Assembly (NCBI GenBank): GCA_963402885.1
Contig: OY727098.1
Span: 21,872,717 to 21,936,716, forward strand
Reading direction: 5' to 3'
Length of the DNA: 64,000 nucleotides
Origin: Antedon bifida
Taxonomy: Eukaryota > Echinodermata > Crinoidea > Comatulida > Antedonidae
The position numbers and the translations under genes were made by a program. Numbering within the stretch: the stretch's first letter is position 1; each line of letters starts with the position of its first letter. The notes under the pieces were generated by a model. It was not told the origin of the DNA. It did not search any database and worked only from the letters and a program-made list of their open reading frames with translations. This document shows positions 51,401 through 60,799 of this stretch, one piece after another.

Positions 51401-53851
51401 TCAAAGTCAGCACAGATAAAACCGGTCTTCAGGCCTAGTAGTAAAGTACAGTTAGGGGCTAAATGTTAATAATACAACATGAAATTATGAAACTTGACTC
51501 TTAAACACAGCAGGCTGAAAATTAAATCAATATTATAAAGAAGTTTGAATTTCCAAGGTGTACTTGAAACTAATTATTATATATTATCAATACACAAACT
51601 AGAAAGAAACAATTTTTATTGTGACGTTCAAAGAATATGAGATCTTATATTTCAGTCCAGGCTGAATTATACAAAAAAATGAACCCTATATTTGAAGTCT
51701 GCCCCAAGCCGACCTAAATTTAGTTTCAACCAGTTTAAAGTCAGCTCAGGTGGATCACTCAACTTTATATCTAAATGAAACAAGACTCTAGGTCTGCACA
51801 GCAGATAAGAATAGTGCAAGCAAAAAAAAAATGTCTTCTTTGTGCATGTACTGGAGTGAGGGCAATTTTCTTTCTGCAAATTTTTTCTTTTATTTGAATT
51901 TAAAGTTGGACATAAAAAAATGCCTATACAAGTATGCCTATGCAATTAATAGATTATTGCACAGAATAAATACTAAAATTAATACAAATATTAATGCTAT
52001 GAGGTGGAGAGAATATTGTACATATACATCATTTTTAGTTTTTTTCTAGTAGCTGCACAGATGTTAATGTCCAAGAGTATTATTATTATTTTAGCAAAGT
52101 ACTGTAGGCTAAAATCACTGATGCAGGACATATTATTTTGGTATTAATTAATATTCTTAGAAATTGCAGAATTGGCTTATGTTTTGCTTTAAAACATTTC
52201 AAATCCATTTAATCATGGCCTAATTCCAAACTTAGCATGCCAATATTTTCAAAATACACCAACCTATTATATCTTGAAAGTATCATAACACCCCTTGAGG
52301 AATATAAGTGAAACTATGGTAAATTTATTCCAAAAAGAAAGTCTTTATCAAGCCTAACAGTGGTCAATTTAATATACCTGTATAGTACACAGAGGTACAG
52401 TAGGCCATAATTGCAGTTGCAAAATATAGTTTTAAAAGAGATTGAATTGTGTGAACATCTCCAGAGACCTGTCACTACCACTCATGCCAATAAAATATAT
52501 ACACAATGTTTCCCTTATTGATATTTTAACAAAATAATTGTATTCTAAATTTAGGTCTTGGCTGTCTGTTTATTTCATTGACATCATAGATGAAAATAAC
52601 ATGATTAAACAAATTTTATTCAACCCAATCCCACTGAGTAATTCTTAACATAAGGTATAGTACCATATGAGGACCAATCACATCTTTCACTTGATTAAAA
52701 GAACAAATCCTACATTTTGTATTTATTTCTGTCTTTGATATAAGAAAGAGTGTGTACTGAATACTGTATACGTAGTGACGCTGAATTTACTACAATTGCT
52801 TTAGTGTAGCAATTTAACTTTCAGAAAAGAAACTGTTTAATTAAGCATAAGAACATTGTCTACACAACAATGAATCTAGAAACATAAACAATCTTTTGCT
52901 TCATTGGCATAGAATTAGGTTTCACACCATCTATATAACTTCAATTAGTATCAAATTGTTGTAATTATATTTCTTGGACTTCTAGATACCTTGACCCTCT
53001 TTTGACCTTAACAAAATAAACAAACTTGTTTGTAGTGGTTGGGGTCTTGCTACTGAATGGGTCTTGCTATATTCATATACATACTGTCTTTTGGTGTAGA
53101 TTCATTCTTATTACCCATTGATGATTGAAAACTAGAATATGATAAAAGTAATAACTTTAATGTAAACATACGCGTCTGAGTGTGTCATATCTTATTCATA
53201 CAGCATTTTTGTTAACGTAAACCTACTTCAAACAATACTTTGACAATTAACTTATGATAATAATATAGAGTCCAATGGCAATCATACATATTTCAGGCAG
53301 CAAAATACTATATCTATTTGCACATGCCCCATTTCAATCAGCAAACATGCGAGATATGTTTAAAAGCGTTTTAATTACTGCTACAATTTAAAAGTCATCT
53401 CACTTTATGAACCATTACCTGTCTGATAAAAATGTTCTGTCTTTTTAAAAGATTCTATTATTTCTTTAAATTCTCCATTTTAAAAAAAATGTCAAACCAA
53501 GTCTGTTATGATGATGGAGAATAAAACTCCATCATCCCATGGACCTGGTATTTACTACTGGTATACTGTTGCTTGACTTAACAGAGTATATATAAATTTA
53601 GAATGTAAGGGATTTTACATTTTTAAGTTATCTCATCCACACATGACACACCATTATCTGTAGTGGTACCAAGGCAAGCAGCAGAGAACCGACCTTGATC
53701 ATTGGCCTACTCTACATACATACTCCGTCTTGTTGAACTGTTCTGCCTGGTCCGTGTTTGATGAAAAAACAGACTTACCTGCGTAGCTAAGCACCTGGAT
53801 CGAGAAGAAAATCAAAAGATAGCAAGATAAACGTTTAGCATCCATTGTCAT
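33931..53851 (-). CDS. CSPG4: Chondroitin sulfate proteoglycan 4 (NG2) orthologue, complete
   Basis: Three coding exons (53779-53851, 36646-41268, 33931-36407) join in phase to 2390 residues. CSPG4/NG2 (kon-tiki/perdido in Drosophila) is a type I cell-surface proteoglycan in cell-matrix adhesion, migration and growth-factor capture. The order is signal peptide (1-24), laminin-G (about 27-190), laminin-G (about 205-385), a cysteine-rich EGF-like module (about 391-419), a long array of CSPG repeats with TFTQQDL and FVHTG-type motifs, a membrane span (about 2238-2264), KKKRK stop-transfer and a cytoplasmic tail of about 125 residues. The tail ends QYWV, the PDZ ligand of vertebrate NG2, which fixes the identity over FREM/FRAS relatives. 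Length is close to the human protein (2322). A TGSGTVGG site near residue 2191 is a possible glycan attachment point. Confidence 0.93.
36646..41268 (-). other. CSPG4 exon 2: laminin-G pair, EGF-like module and most CSPG repeats
   Basis: A single 4623-nt exon, open throughout, encodes residues 25-1565. Two LamG domains each end in a GCI/GCIRD-type block (FRGCIEN, FQGCIRD). The EGF-like segment CYDNPCKADELC sits between LamG 2 and the first CSPG repeat. A basic RKRRD stretch lies near 37376-37400, inside a CSPG repeat. Confidence 0.9.
41670..41830 (+). repeat. Imperfect tandem repeat, 'CATTCAAAACATTTCATT' type
   Basis: CATTCAAAACATTTCATT-like units recur about five times, grading into ATATCGCAT units. 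The stretch is AT-rich, inside CSPG4 intron 1. Confidence 0.65.
44570..44911. mobile_element. TTAA-bounded MITE, family B, copy 1
   Basis: It starts TTAAAGATGTATTGTCCCCC and ends CAAAACATCTTTAA, an inverse pair over the outer 10-14 bp, with TTAA on each side. The 342-bp interior is AT-rich and non-coding. The left end matches 54831-55341. Confidence 0.6.
45383..45715 (-). mobile_element. LINE fragment, C-terminal end of reverse-transcriptase ORF
   Basis: A 110-residue open frame contains FRGRPRTTLPITLSNDL, then KTKKDMKQLKELANERSDW and KKLVKEIYGAAQAE. I recognise this as the C-terminal tail seen in many marine-invertebrate non-LTR retrotransposon proteins (GRPRTTLP...L, then DRxxWxxLVxxIYGAAQAE). 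Upstream domains are missing, so this is a 5'-truncated copy. It lies in CSPG4 intron 1. Confidence 0.8.
48412..49014 (+). mobile_element. TTAA-bounded non-autonomous element, family A, copy 2
   Basis: It matches 1461-2039 end to end in the same orientation, from TTTAAAGGCCAGGTACGGGC to TGCCTGTACCTGAGCTTTTA. Its right TTAA is changed to TTAG. It carries a short extra stretch (TTATTCAACTTCAGATTT) that copy 1 lacks. Confidence 0.8.
49160..49330 (+). mobile_element. Retroelement 3' tail with (AAATC)n end
   Basis: TTTTTGGGCTATCCTGGAAA followed by AAATGTATTATTTGTAATGT and ending AATTCAAATCAAATCAAATC has the form of a LINE/SINE 3' end with a short tandem tail. No reverse-transcriptase part is attached. 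The class is uncertain. Confidence 0.45.
49803..50070 (+). mobile_element. 5S rRNA-derived SINE (SINE3-type)
   Basis: GCCTGACCGAAGTTACGGTT then CATCTGGGAATACCGGGTGC and TGTAT reproduce the 3' half of animal 5S rRNA (CCGAAGTTA and the terminal CCTGGGAATACCGGGTGCTGTA) with the middle shortened and diverged. A GC-richer body follows to about 50070. 5S-headed SINEs are known from fish, amniotes and some invertebrates. The first half of 5S is missing, so this is a truncated copy and not a gene. Confidence 0.75.
50516..50622 (+). mobile_element. Family A fragment
   Basis: AATTACACAGTAAAATCCCT, then CCTTTTGTACACAAATGTTG and CGGTGTGGTAAAAATG, match the middle of the family A copies. Ends are missing. 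Confidence 0.7.
50623..50760. mobile_element. Small inverted-repeat element ('AGCTACATTC')
   Basis: ATAAAGCTACATTC at the left and GAATGTAGCTAAAG at the right are inverses around about 110 bp of non-coding sequence. It directly abuts the family A fragment, so it may have inserted into or recombined with it. Confidence 0.5.
50998..51400 (+). mobile_element. Possible hAT-type element end
   Basis: CAGTGGTGGAGCCAGGATTTG at 50998 is a familiar terminal motif of hAT-like DNA elements. I cannot place the other end, so only the left border is supported. Confidence 0.3.
53779..53851 (-). other. CSPG4 exon 1: signal peptide
   Basis: This 73-nt exon encodes MTMDAKRLSCYLLIFFSIQV and ends in phase 1 at GTAAGT. 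A basic residue pair, a hydrophobic core and small residues at the end (LSYAAS across the splice) make a typical signal peptide. It joins the laminin-G exon across a 12.5-kb intron. A second ATG two codons downstream is an equally possible start. Confidence 0.8.
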
Positions 53852-54830
53852 CTTCGCTGTTTATTAACTTTCATTGGAATTACTCGATTTTTATTTAAGC
53901 ATCTCGGCGAGTACAGAAGCATATTCATCGATAGGCTCGATTGCGTCTGGTGGTATGCAAGAAGGTTAACGCGAATGCTTACACTTTGTAAACATACCAC
54001 GTGAGTAAATATTGACCAATCGTTTCTTCGTATTAGAACCAATACTTAAAAAAGTTACAAAACAATGATGAATGCTTATTTCATGTGTTTTTTTAGTGAA
54101 CAATTATTGGATTTTAAATAAAAACCATTATTTTCTTTAGTTTCTTTAATTGTAGGGAAACTGCTTTCTTTACTTCATTTACAGACAGGTCCTATATGGC
54201 AGTGATGGCCTACTAATAATACAATTACTTTTGTTGAAACATAAAAACAAGATACCATTGTATTTAAATATATACAATATCAATATATCAATTGGCTTCA
54301 TTATATAATTTTTATTCATTCAGAGCCATTCAGATTGAGGAGATATTTTATCTCTCTATCATGATGAACAGTAACAGTCTGTTAATTAATAATGTTCAAG
54401 TTGTATCTAGCATCCTTCCTTTTAAATATGGAATTTTAAAAAAATGAATCGAAATATACAAATCTAGCATTTTAATCAGAGTTTTTAGTCATATTGAATA
54501 CATAAATAAAAGTCCCATCGAAAGTGATGTTTGCTGTTGGGAGTCCCCCGGGTCTAGCAAGTGTGATGTGTGTGTTATTGTTTGTATTGTAAAATCCAGA
54601 ATACAAAACATAAAATCAAATCTTTTCTTACAATATGTCACTAATAAGTTACAAAAGAGAATTTCTATTTGACTATCAACAATATCTGTTACTGTTGAAA
54701 AGCACTGTTTTTCTTTTAATCTGCACTTGAAACAATACAAATATAACATAGCAAATATCTTCTACATATTAAAAATGCTTATCATTCTTAAATAGAAAAA
54801 AAATTAGATGACATCATCATTCAATGTTGG

Positions 54831-55341
54831 TTAAAGATGTATTGTCCCATAAACAACAGAATATTTTTTTAACAAAAGTAAAATATAATTGTTTTTATGA
54901 AGTATCAGAATTAACAATTTGTGTTCATAAATTAGATTTTTATGCTGGAATAAAACAAATAATTTTGTGTAGACTGGCAGCTACTTCCTGAATTTATTTT
55001 TATCATCTGGTTCCAATAGAAAGTAACAATTTATATTTCAATACAAAATCTAATGACAAAAGACAGACTTTGAGATCAATGTTATGACCATTATGGAACC
55101 CAAGATAAGTATGCTTCCATGATGGTTCTGAAACGTTCATCTTTCTTTTTGTCATTCAATTTTGTATTAAATAATATAGTTTTAATTACTGCTTTATATT
55201 TTCAACTTAATAACTTTGTCAATGTTTTGGTCAATTTTTGGGTTATAAATTGTATTTCGAGCTTTTATGCAACAGTAAACAAAACAAGCAGAATAGGCTA
55301 AACATTTTTACAAAGCAATGAACAAGTTATAACATCTTTAA
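54831..55341. mobile_element. TTAA-bounded MITE, family B, copy 2
   Basis: It starts TTAAAGATGTATTGTCCCAT and ends ATAACATCTTTAA, with TTAA at both borders. The left 18 bp equal copy 1 (44570). The interior differs in length (511 bp) and is non-coding. Confidence 0.55.
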
Positions 55342-55723
55342 CAGATTGAAAGTCTTGTTTTGTATTATAAGTTTACTCAAAACTATATTTTGTTATTTAT
55401 AATATATTGCAAGAAAAACATTTTTTAATGGCAGGCAGATAAGCATTACATTTTTATGTAGAATTTACATTTTAAATCAAAGAAGTTACTGTTTATAATT
55501 ATATTAGAAACAGATAATATTAACATTAATTGTAGATATAAATCATCTATATAATATGTATCATTAATAGTACATTAGTACCTTATTTAAATGGAAGGTT
55601 ACTTTGATATATATTCTGTAAAAAGATGTGATGCATATTAATTGACATTCATAAACAAACCTTATGTGAAAAAAAACAAAATCATGAGGACTTTACATAT
55701 TTTGTTATTTAAAAAGAAAATCT

Positions 55724-55968
55724 TTAAGCTTGGTTCCCACTAGGATGCAATGCAAGGATGTAGACGCAGATGTATCGACGCAAAATGCTGTAAGAACATA
55801 ACATTGTATGTCACAAGTGGGAACCGATAAGCATTGTGTCGTAGACGTATATTCAACACTGCTTTCTCTATATCGCAACAGTGATGATTTTACTTAGATG
55901 AGTGTTTTTTAACTTTTCATTATGTTGCGCTGCAGCAGGAGTTTATTTCTAGTGGGAACCATGCTTAA
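55724..55968. mobile_element. TTAA-bounded MITE of the 'GGTTCCCACTAG' family
   Basis: TTAAGCTTGGTTCCCACTAG at the left and CTAGTGGGAACCATGCTTAA at the right are inverse with one mismatch. The interior shares ATCGACGCAAA, TCACAAGTGGGAACCGA and GTTGCGCTGC-type words with 31747-32160. It is 245 bp and non-coding. Confidence 0.8.
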
Positions 55969-57622
55969 GTGCTGTTTCTATGCTGCATTTTATGTAACTG
56001 TCAATAACATTGGTCACCTAGGTTAACATTTTCTAATACAATCAATTATGACCACACTATTATTGACATTTTTCATGTGAAACCGAATGAGTGACATTTA
56101 CCTAACCGTTAGATTTATAGATTCCAATGACTATATTAATTACATAAACAAAAAATATTACATTCTATCTAAATATTACTGCTATTCATATTTAAATAGT
56201 TTTTAATAAATCAAAATTGCATCAATGAGAGTACCTTTTAGTAAATATTTTCAAACGTGAAAGAGTCATTTTTTCAAAATGCTCATTCTGCTAATTCTAA
56301 AGCAAATTTATTGCATAATACATTAAAAAAAAAATTTGACATGCAGGTAATTTAATGCTATTCTTTACCACAAATCTCATATTTTGCATTAGACCAGTTT
56401 TCATTTTCCTGATATTAAATTAAATCGATCACTAAATAAATAAAATATAATTAACAAAAAATATATTTTTTATGAATAAATTAAAAGTTTTTTTATGAAG
56501 CAAAAAACGTGGGAGATTTACTGTAAATTCATTTCATAGAATATCTGTACATAATTTTGTTTCTATAAAATAAATTATGCATGGACTTACAAAAACGTGT
56601 TATGAATGAAGAACGAACATGAATGAAGAACAAAATACTTTTGCTATGCATAATTAACTGTATTAATAGTGTACTAAATGTTTTGTAATTAAATGTAACA
56701 TAGCTTCATTATTTAATGTACAATTAGTTTATGAGAGTCTCATGACACAATTCAAGCATATTTGGAAAACATTGATGGTAAATTAATCATTTTGGATAAC
56801 CTTATTTTTTACAAAAGTACAGCATTCCTTGAATGAATTCTTTTAATAAGCATAGAGCATATGGCATTATGTGTATCAGACCAATTGTTATAGGAATCTT
56901 AGTGCATTGAAAGCTAAGCTTATTAGTAAAGAACATGTATTAGAGCAAGTACAGTAAATACAAATTACACATTATAAATTTAAAGAATTTTAAAATACTA
57001 AATAGTCTTTCTTTCATAGCCAAGGCACTTTTGTAACAAAACAGTTATTTTATTTCAAAATGAATTTAATATTTTAGCACCAATTTTAAGTAGATAGCCA
57101 GAGACAATTTCAACTACCAAATCAAGTATATTCTTTCTTGTTTTGTCCATTCATGATATCAGTTTTAGTTTGTGTAATTATTTGTTATTTCCATTGATGT
57201 TTTATAGACTTGCTAGAGAGCTAACTATCCAGCAGCAAGGTGATGCCAACAAGGTTGAGGCTACTAAATAAAGGCTGCCACATATCTGTTCAAATATCCA
57301 AAATCTTAAGAAAAACACATACCTTTGAATTTAAAGAACAGTTTTAATTATATTTTAAATTTTCTTAAATTTATGCTCAACACAGGAGTGGCAGTGCATT
57401 ACTGTGTCGGGGGCTTGCCTTCAAACTGGTGTATCTGATTAGCCGATTGCTGCAGCCATACTGGGGTCTTTCACTTTAACAACACTGGAGTTAGCTCTCG
57501 AGGCAATGCATTAACTTATTTTCTGTCATTTTAAGGAGCTTTTAAAGTGGCGATGCAGGGAGGTGAGACATGAAAGTCAGTATCACAATAAGATTAGATA
57601 TTAGAGATGCATACAGGAAAAC

Positions 57623-57655
57623 CACAGGAGCCTAAAACTTTTTTAGGCTCCTGTG
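57623..57655. other. Perfect 15-bp hairpin
   Basis: CACAGGAGCCTAAAA (57623-57637), a three-base loop CTT, and TTTTAGGCTCCTGTG (57641-57655) form an exact stem. It lies 560 bp beyond the ELL stop codon, possibly in the ELL 3' UTR or downstream of it. Confidence 0.7.
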
Positions 57656-58215
57656 CCTATGACAAACTACCTCCCTTGCGTTCACCGGCACCGCCAAATC
57701 AGGCATAGATTATTGCCTGTTGTCTGGTCCATGGAAGTCCTTTTGTATCCGCATGTGTATTATAAATTACAACAAAGAATAAAATATTCTTTAATTGTAT
57801 GCTTGGTTGCACATGGTACAGTGCCACATTTTAAAAGCTCCCTAGTTTATGCCTGTATACAACAGGTTTAGAAATATGCATATGCTTTCTAATACTCTTT
57901 GTAATCATTTTGTGCTGTGTAAAGAAAATTGAAAAGTCCCTACTACTGTATTATGCATTATGTATTGTTATACAAAAGCTGAATATGAACCAAAACAGGA
58001 AGTTTAATTAGAAAGACTGTATAGCATTCAACTCATATTTTTACTGTGTTTTGTAAACACAAACATTTGTTAATACACTACCAAAAATGTTATAATAATA
58101 AAATAACTATGTATGGCCAGCTAAAGGATTAGAGACCATTACCCCCTTTGGTAATACTTTTGTGTCAAAGAAGTTCCCTTTGACTATACAGTAGGTCCTA
58201 TATCCACTTTCATTA

Positions 58216-60519
58216 CTATGTAAGTTCTTGTTGGGCATTGTCATATTCTAGTACAAGGCGTTTGATGAAGCCAAGTTTTCCATGTAGTTCGTCAAACCTT
58301 GCTCTTTCCATTGCATATTTTTCATCCTGAAAAATATCAAGAAACAATTAAAAAAACACAGTAAGTTAGAAAATGACGACCATAAATTAATCTTGAAAAC
58401 TAAGCTGAAGACAAGAAATTGATATCAAAGAAACCAAATTATTGCAACACCTGAGTAGCGATTGAAAAGAATCGCAGCAGGCATTTATTTGAGGGGCGTT
58501 TATTCCATACTATGTTCTATGGGGTATTTATTCAAGTGGGCGTTTATTCAAAGCGGAGGTGTTTATTTGAATAAATACAGTAAAATAAATCTACAGTATT
58601 ATTTAATGCAACAGCAAACAACAAAAGGTAAAATATGAAAAAATGCAAAGATTTTTACAATTAGTGATCACCTACCTCTTGGATCTTTTCATATTCTTCC
58701 AGCACCTGATTTTCTATCCGTTCATATTCTGAGCTATTTCTGTCCACTTTGCTTAATCTTTCTTTTAGGTCACTAAATTTACATTGAACATTTTCTATTT
58801 TTTTGTAAACATTTAAATACTCCTTGTATTCTTCGTTAAAGACATTTTTATATTTAAGTCGTTGTTCAGGGTTGGTAATTCTTCGAAAGTTGCTGGAAAA
58901 ATAAAAAGTTAAAAATGAATTTAGTTCTTAATGTATTAAGTATATTCATTTAAGACATTGTATATAGTTGAATAAACTTTAAATAAAATAAAATAATAAA
59001 ACAACTTTGATATGTGAAACAACATACAACAACAGGATTTTATTAGATTTTGCATTGCAGCACATCAAAACAATCCACTAACAATTCTGTAAAACTCATC
59101 TTTGGGCTCTTTTTATTTTCCGTTGCGTACTGAGTTTGAATTTACTACACAATGAAACATTTCTTCATCAAAAGATATAACAGAGCAATATTATCCTCTT
59201 CATTGTGTTAATATCAGGGCCGTAGCAAGCACGAGGCAGACGAGGCACTTGCCTCGTCTGAAATTTTCAATTTTCACCACCCAAGTCCCCTGCACAGATC
59301 GTCATATTTTATATTAATAATTATATTTAAAGTATCTTTGCCACATCTACAGCCTTGAATAATTAATTTTATTCTCAGATTTTAAACTAGCCAATCCAAT
59401 CAGATAATAAATTGAATTCATCAAGACATCAGCCATTTATTGAATTATATCAGAATCTAAGAGATTGAACACAGGATTGATTGAAAGACAAACCAAAATA
59501 AATAACCTTTGAATTTTAATACAATAAAAATTCTAACCTCATATACTCTGGTGTCGATGAGGTGGATGAGACACCCTCTGTGGGTGACGGTGCCTTTTGA
59601 TCAGCATTAGAATCTACATAATCATTATCATACTTAGGAGAATTTTTACTTGTGGTGACCTCACTAGGTGATGAAGGTGTATACACTGTTTTTGCATCGC
59701 CTTTTTTGGAATGTGCTATTCTTTTCTGGATTTTAGGCATTTTGTAATCGGCAATTTCTGGCAAGATTGGTCGTTTCTACAAAAGAATTTGCATATCATT
59801 AACATACAAGTGTTGACATTTCTTTTTCTTATGTGAGAGCCTAGGAATGTGCTCAAATATTCTTCTGAAAGCCTCTTCCACTGAGATGTTCCAGGTTCTG
59901 AAATATGCTTCATGTTGTTAATAAGTAAGATAAACTACAGTATAAGGGCCTGTTTCTTTTGCATAGCGCAGAATAAATCATTTATTTCAAAATGTAATTT
60001 TTAGACCAACCACATTTCTGATAAATTTTGTGCTCCCAAATAACTGTTTAAGTTAATGATTGAGCATTGACAGAAAATGTTAATAATAAAAACCTAATAA
60101 TGCAATGTTATCATGTGGTCAAAGTTCAAGATACTAAAGCTGTCAATAAATAACCGTTACGTTGCATCACAGTTAAAAGTTGCACTGTGATAACCATTTA
60201 AATGAGGTTCTAATGCCTAATCAATTGGGAAGTTTTTAAACTTTCACACTACCATTTAACCGGTTATAGAAAATTTCTGCAATAAAGAAATTGGGGGCAG
60301 TTTATTCAGATAGTTATTATTTTTCCAGCAGAAACAGGCCCCATAAAAATGTCTATAGTAGTTAACATTTTTGAAGAAAAATAAAGAAAGAAAAATAATA
60401 ATAAATAGAGCAAGCTTACCACAGCTTTAGGTGGCTTTTTTGGTTTACTTTCTTTGTCAGTAGCAGGCTTTGGCTGATAGTTTTCCTCATTTTGCTTTTG
60501 ATTAAATTGTTGCAATTTC
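58216..60519 (-). CDS. ELL: RNA polymerase II elongation factor ELL, C-terminal exons (partial)
   Basis: Four exons in phase, 60420-60519, 59538-59776, 58676-58892 and 58216-58326, encode the last 221 residues. ELL is a subunit of super and little elongation complexes and suppresses polymerase pausing. Identification rests on the C-terminal occludin-homology (Occludin_ELL) domain: RRITNPEQRLKYKNVFNEEY, then YLNVYKKIENV, SSEYERIENQVLEEYEKIQ and, in the last exon, FDELHGKLGFIKRLVLEYD. Upstream exons are low-complexity, rich in Lys, Pro and Ser (KPKKPPKAV; SPTEGVSSTSSTPEY), as in the ELL middle region. The domain order fits ELL and not occludin, since no membrane segment precedes it. OCEL1-like genes are a less likely alternative. 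The N-terminal ELL domain must lie beyond the right edge, past the LINE. Confidence 0.85.
58452..58582 (+). repeat. 'GCGTTTATTC' interspersed repeat
   Basis: GGGCGTTTATTC-like units recur (GGCATTTATTTGAG, GGGCGTTTATTCC, GGGCGTTTATTCAA, GGTGTTTATTTGAATAAATAC). It sits in the last ELL intron. The repeated words and GC contrast mark a repeat, class unknown. Confidence 0.5.
59215..59300 (+). mobile_element. DNA-transposon terminal fragment (hAT-like, tentative)
   Basis: CAGGGCCGTAGCAAGCACGA begins an isolated GC-rich patch in an ELL intron. It includes an internal inverted word pair, GACGAGGCA and TGCCTCGTC. This resembles terminal sequences of hAT-like elements. The other end is not found. Confidence 0.35.
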
Positions 60520-60799
60520 CTAAAGAATAATATTTTGATTAAGCACATGAAAAAGACAAACTTCAAACTTATAATACTTAAAGTTAAATAATTTTAAATT
60601 CTGGTATAATTGGCCGTGTATACTGTCAACCATGATTGTTTTTCTCTTTCCCTAAAAAATTTCTGAAATTTCAAACACCATACAAATTTAAAATTGTTTT
60701 CTAATAAGTATTAGTAGCCTACATAGGTGATTCTGACAAATACAGACACATGTTACTATTGTATTACAATTACAAGAATGTTTTCCTATATTTAAATAA

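Larger units (their letters stand above)
41269..53778 (-). other. CSPG4 intron 1 (12.5 kb)
   Basis: A very long first intron separates signal peptide and ectodomain. I see no nested host gene. It holds a tandem AT-rich repeat (41670-41830), a TTAA element (44570-44911), a LINE fragment (45383-45715), a family A element (48412-49014), a LINE tail (49160-49330), a 5S-derived SINE (49803-50070) and other repeats listed separately. The rest is AT-rich with nothing recognised. Long first introns often carry enhancers, but no specific site can be shown. Confidence 0.7.
53852..58215. other. Spacer between CSPG4 promoter side and ELL 3' end
   Basis: The spacer should hold the CSPG4 promoter (just above 53851) and the ELL 3' UTR (just below 58216). 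There is no host exon. It contains two inverted-repeat elements (54831-55341, 55724-55968) and a perfect 15-bp hairpin (57623-57655). The remainder is AT-rich with nothing recognised. Confidence 0.6.

Noticed and set aside
54489-54749. 86-codon minus-strand frame
   Set aside because: No conserved motif and no splice partners; unremarkable in AT-rich spacer.
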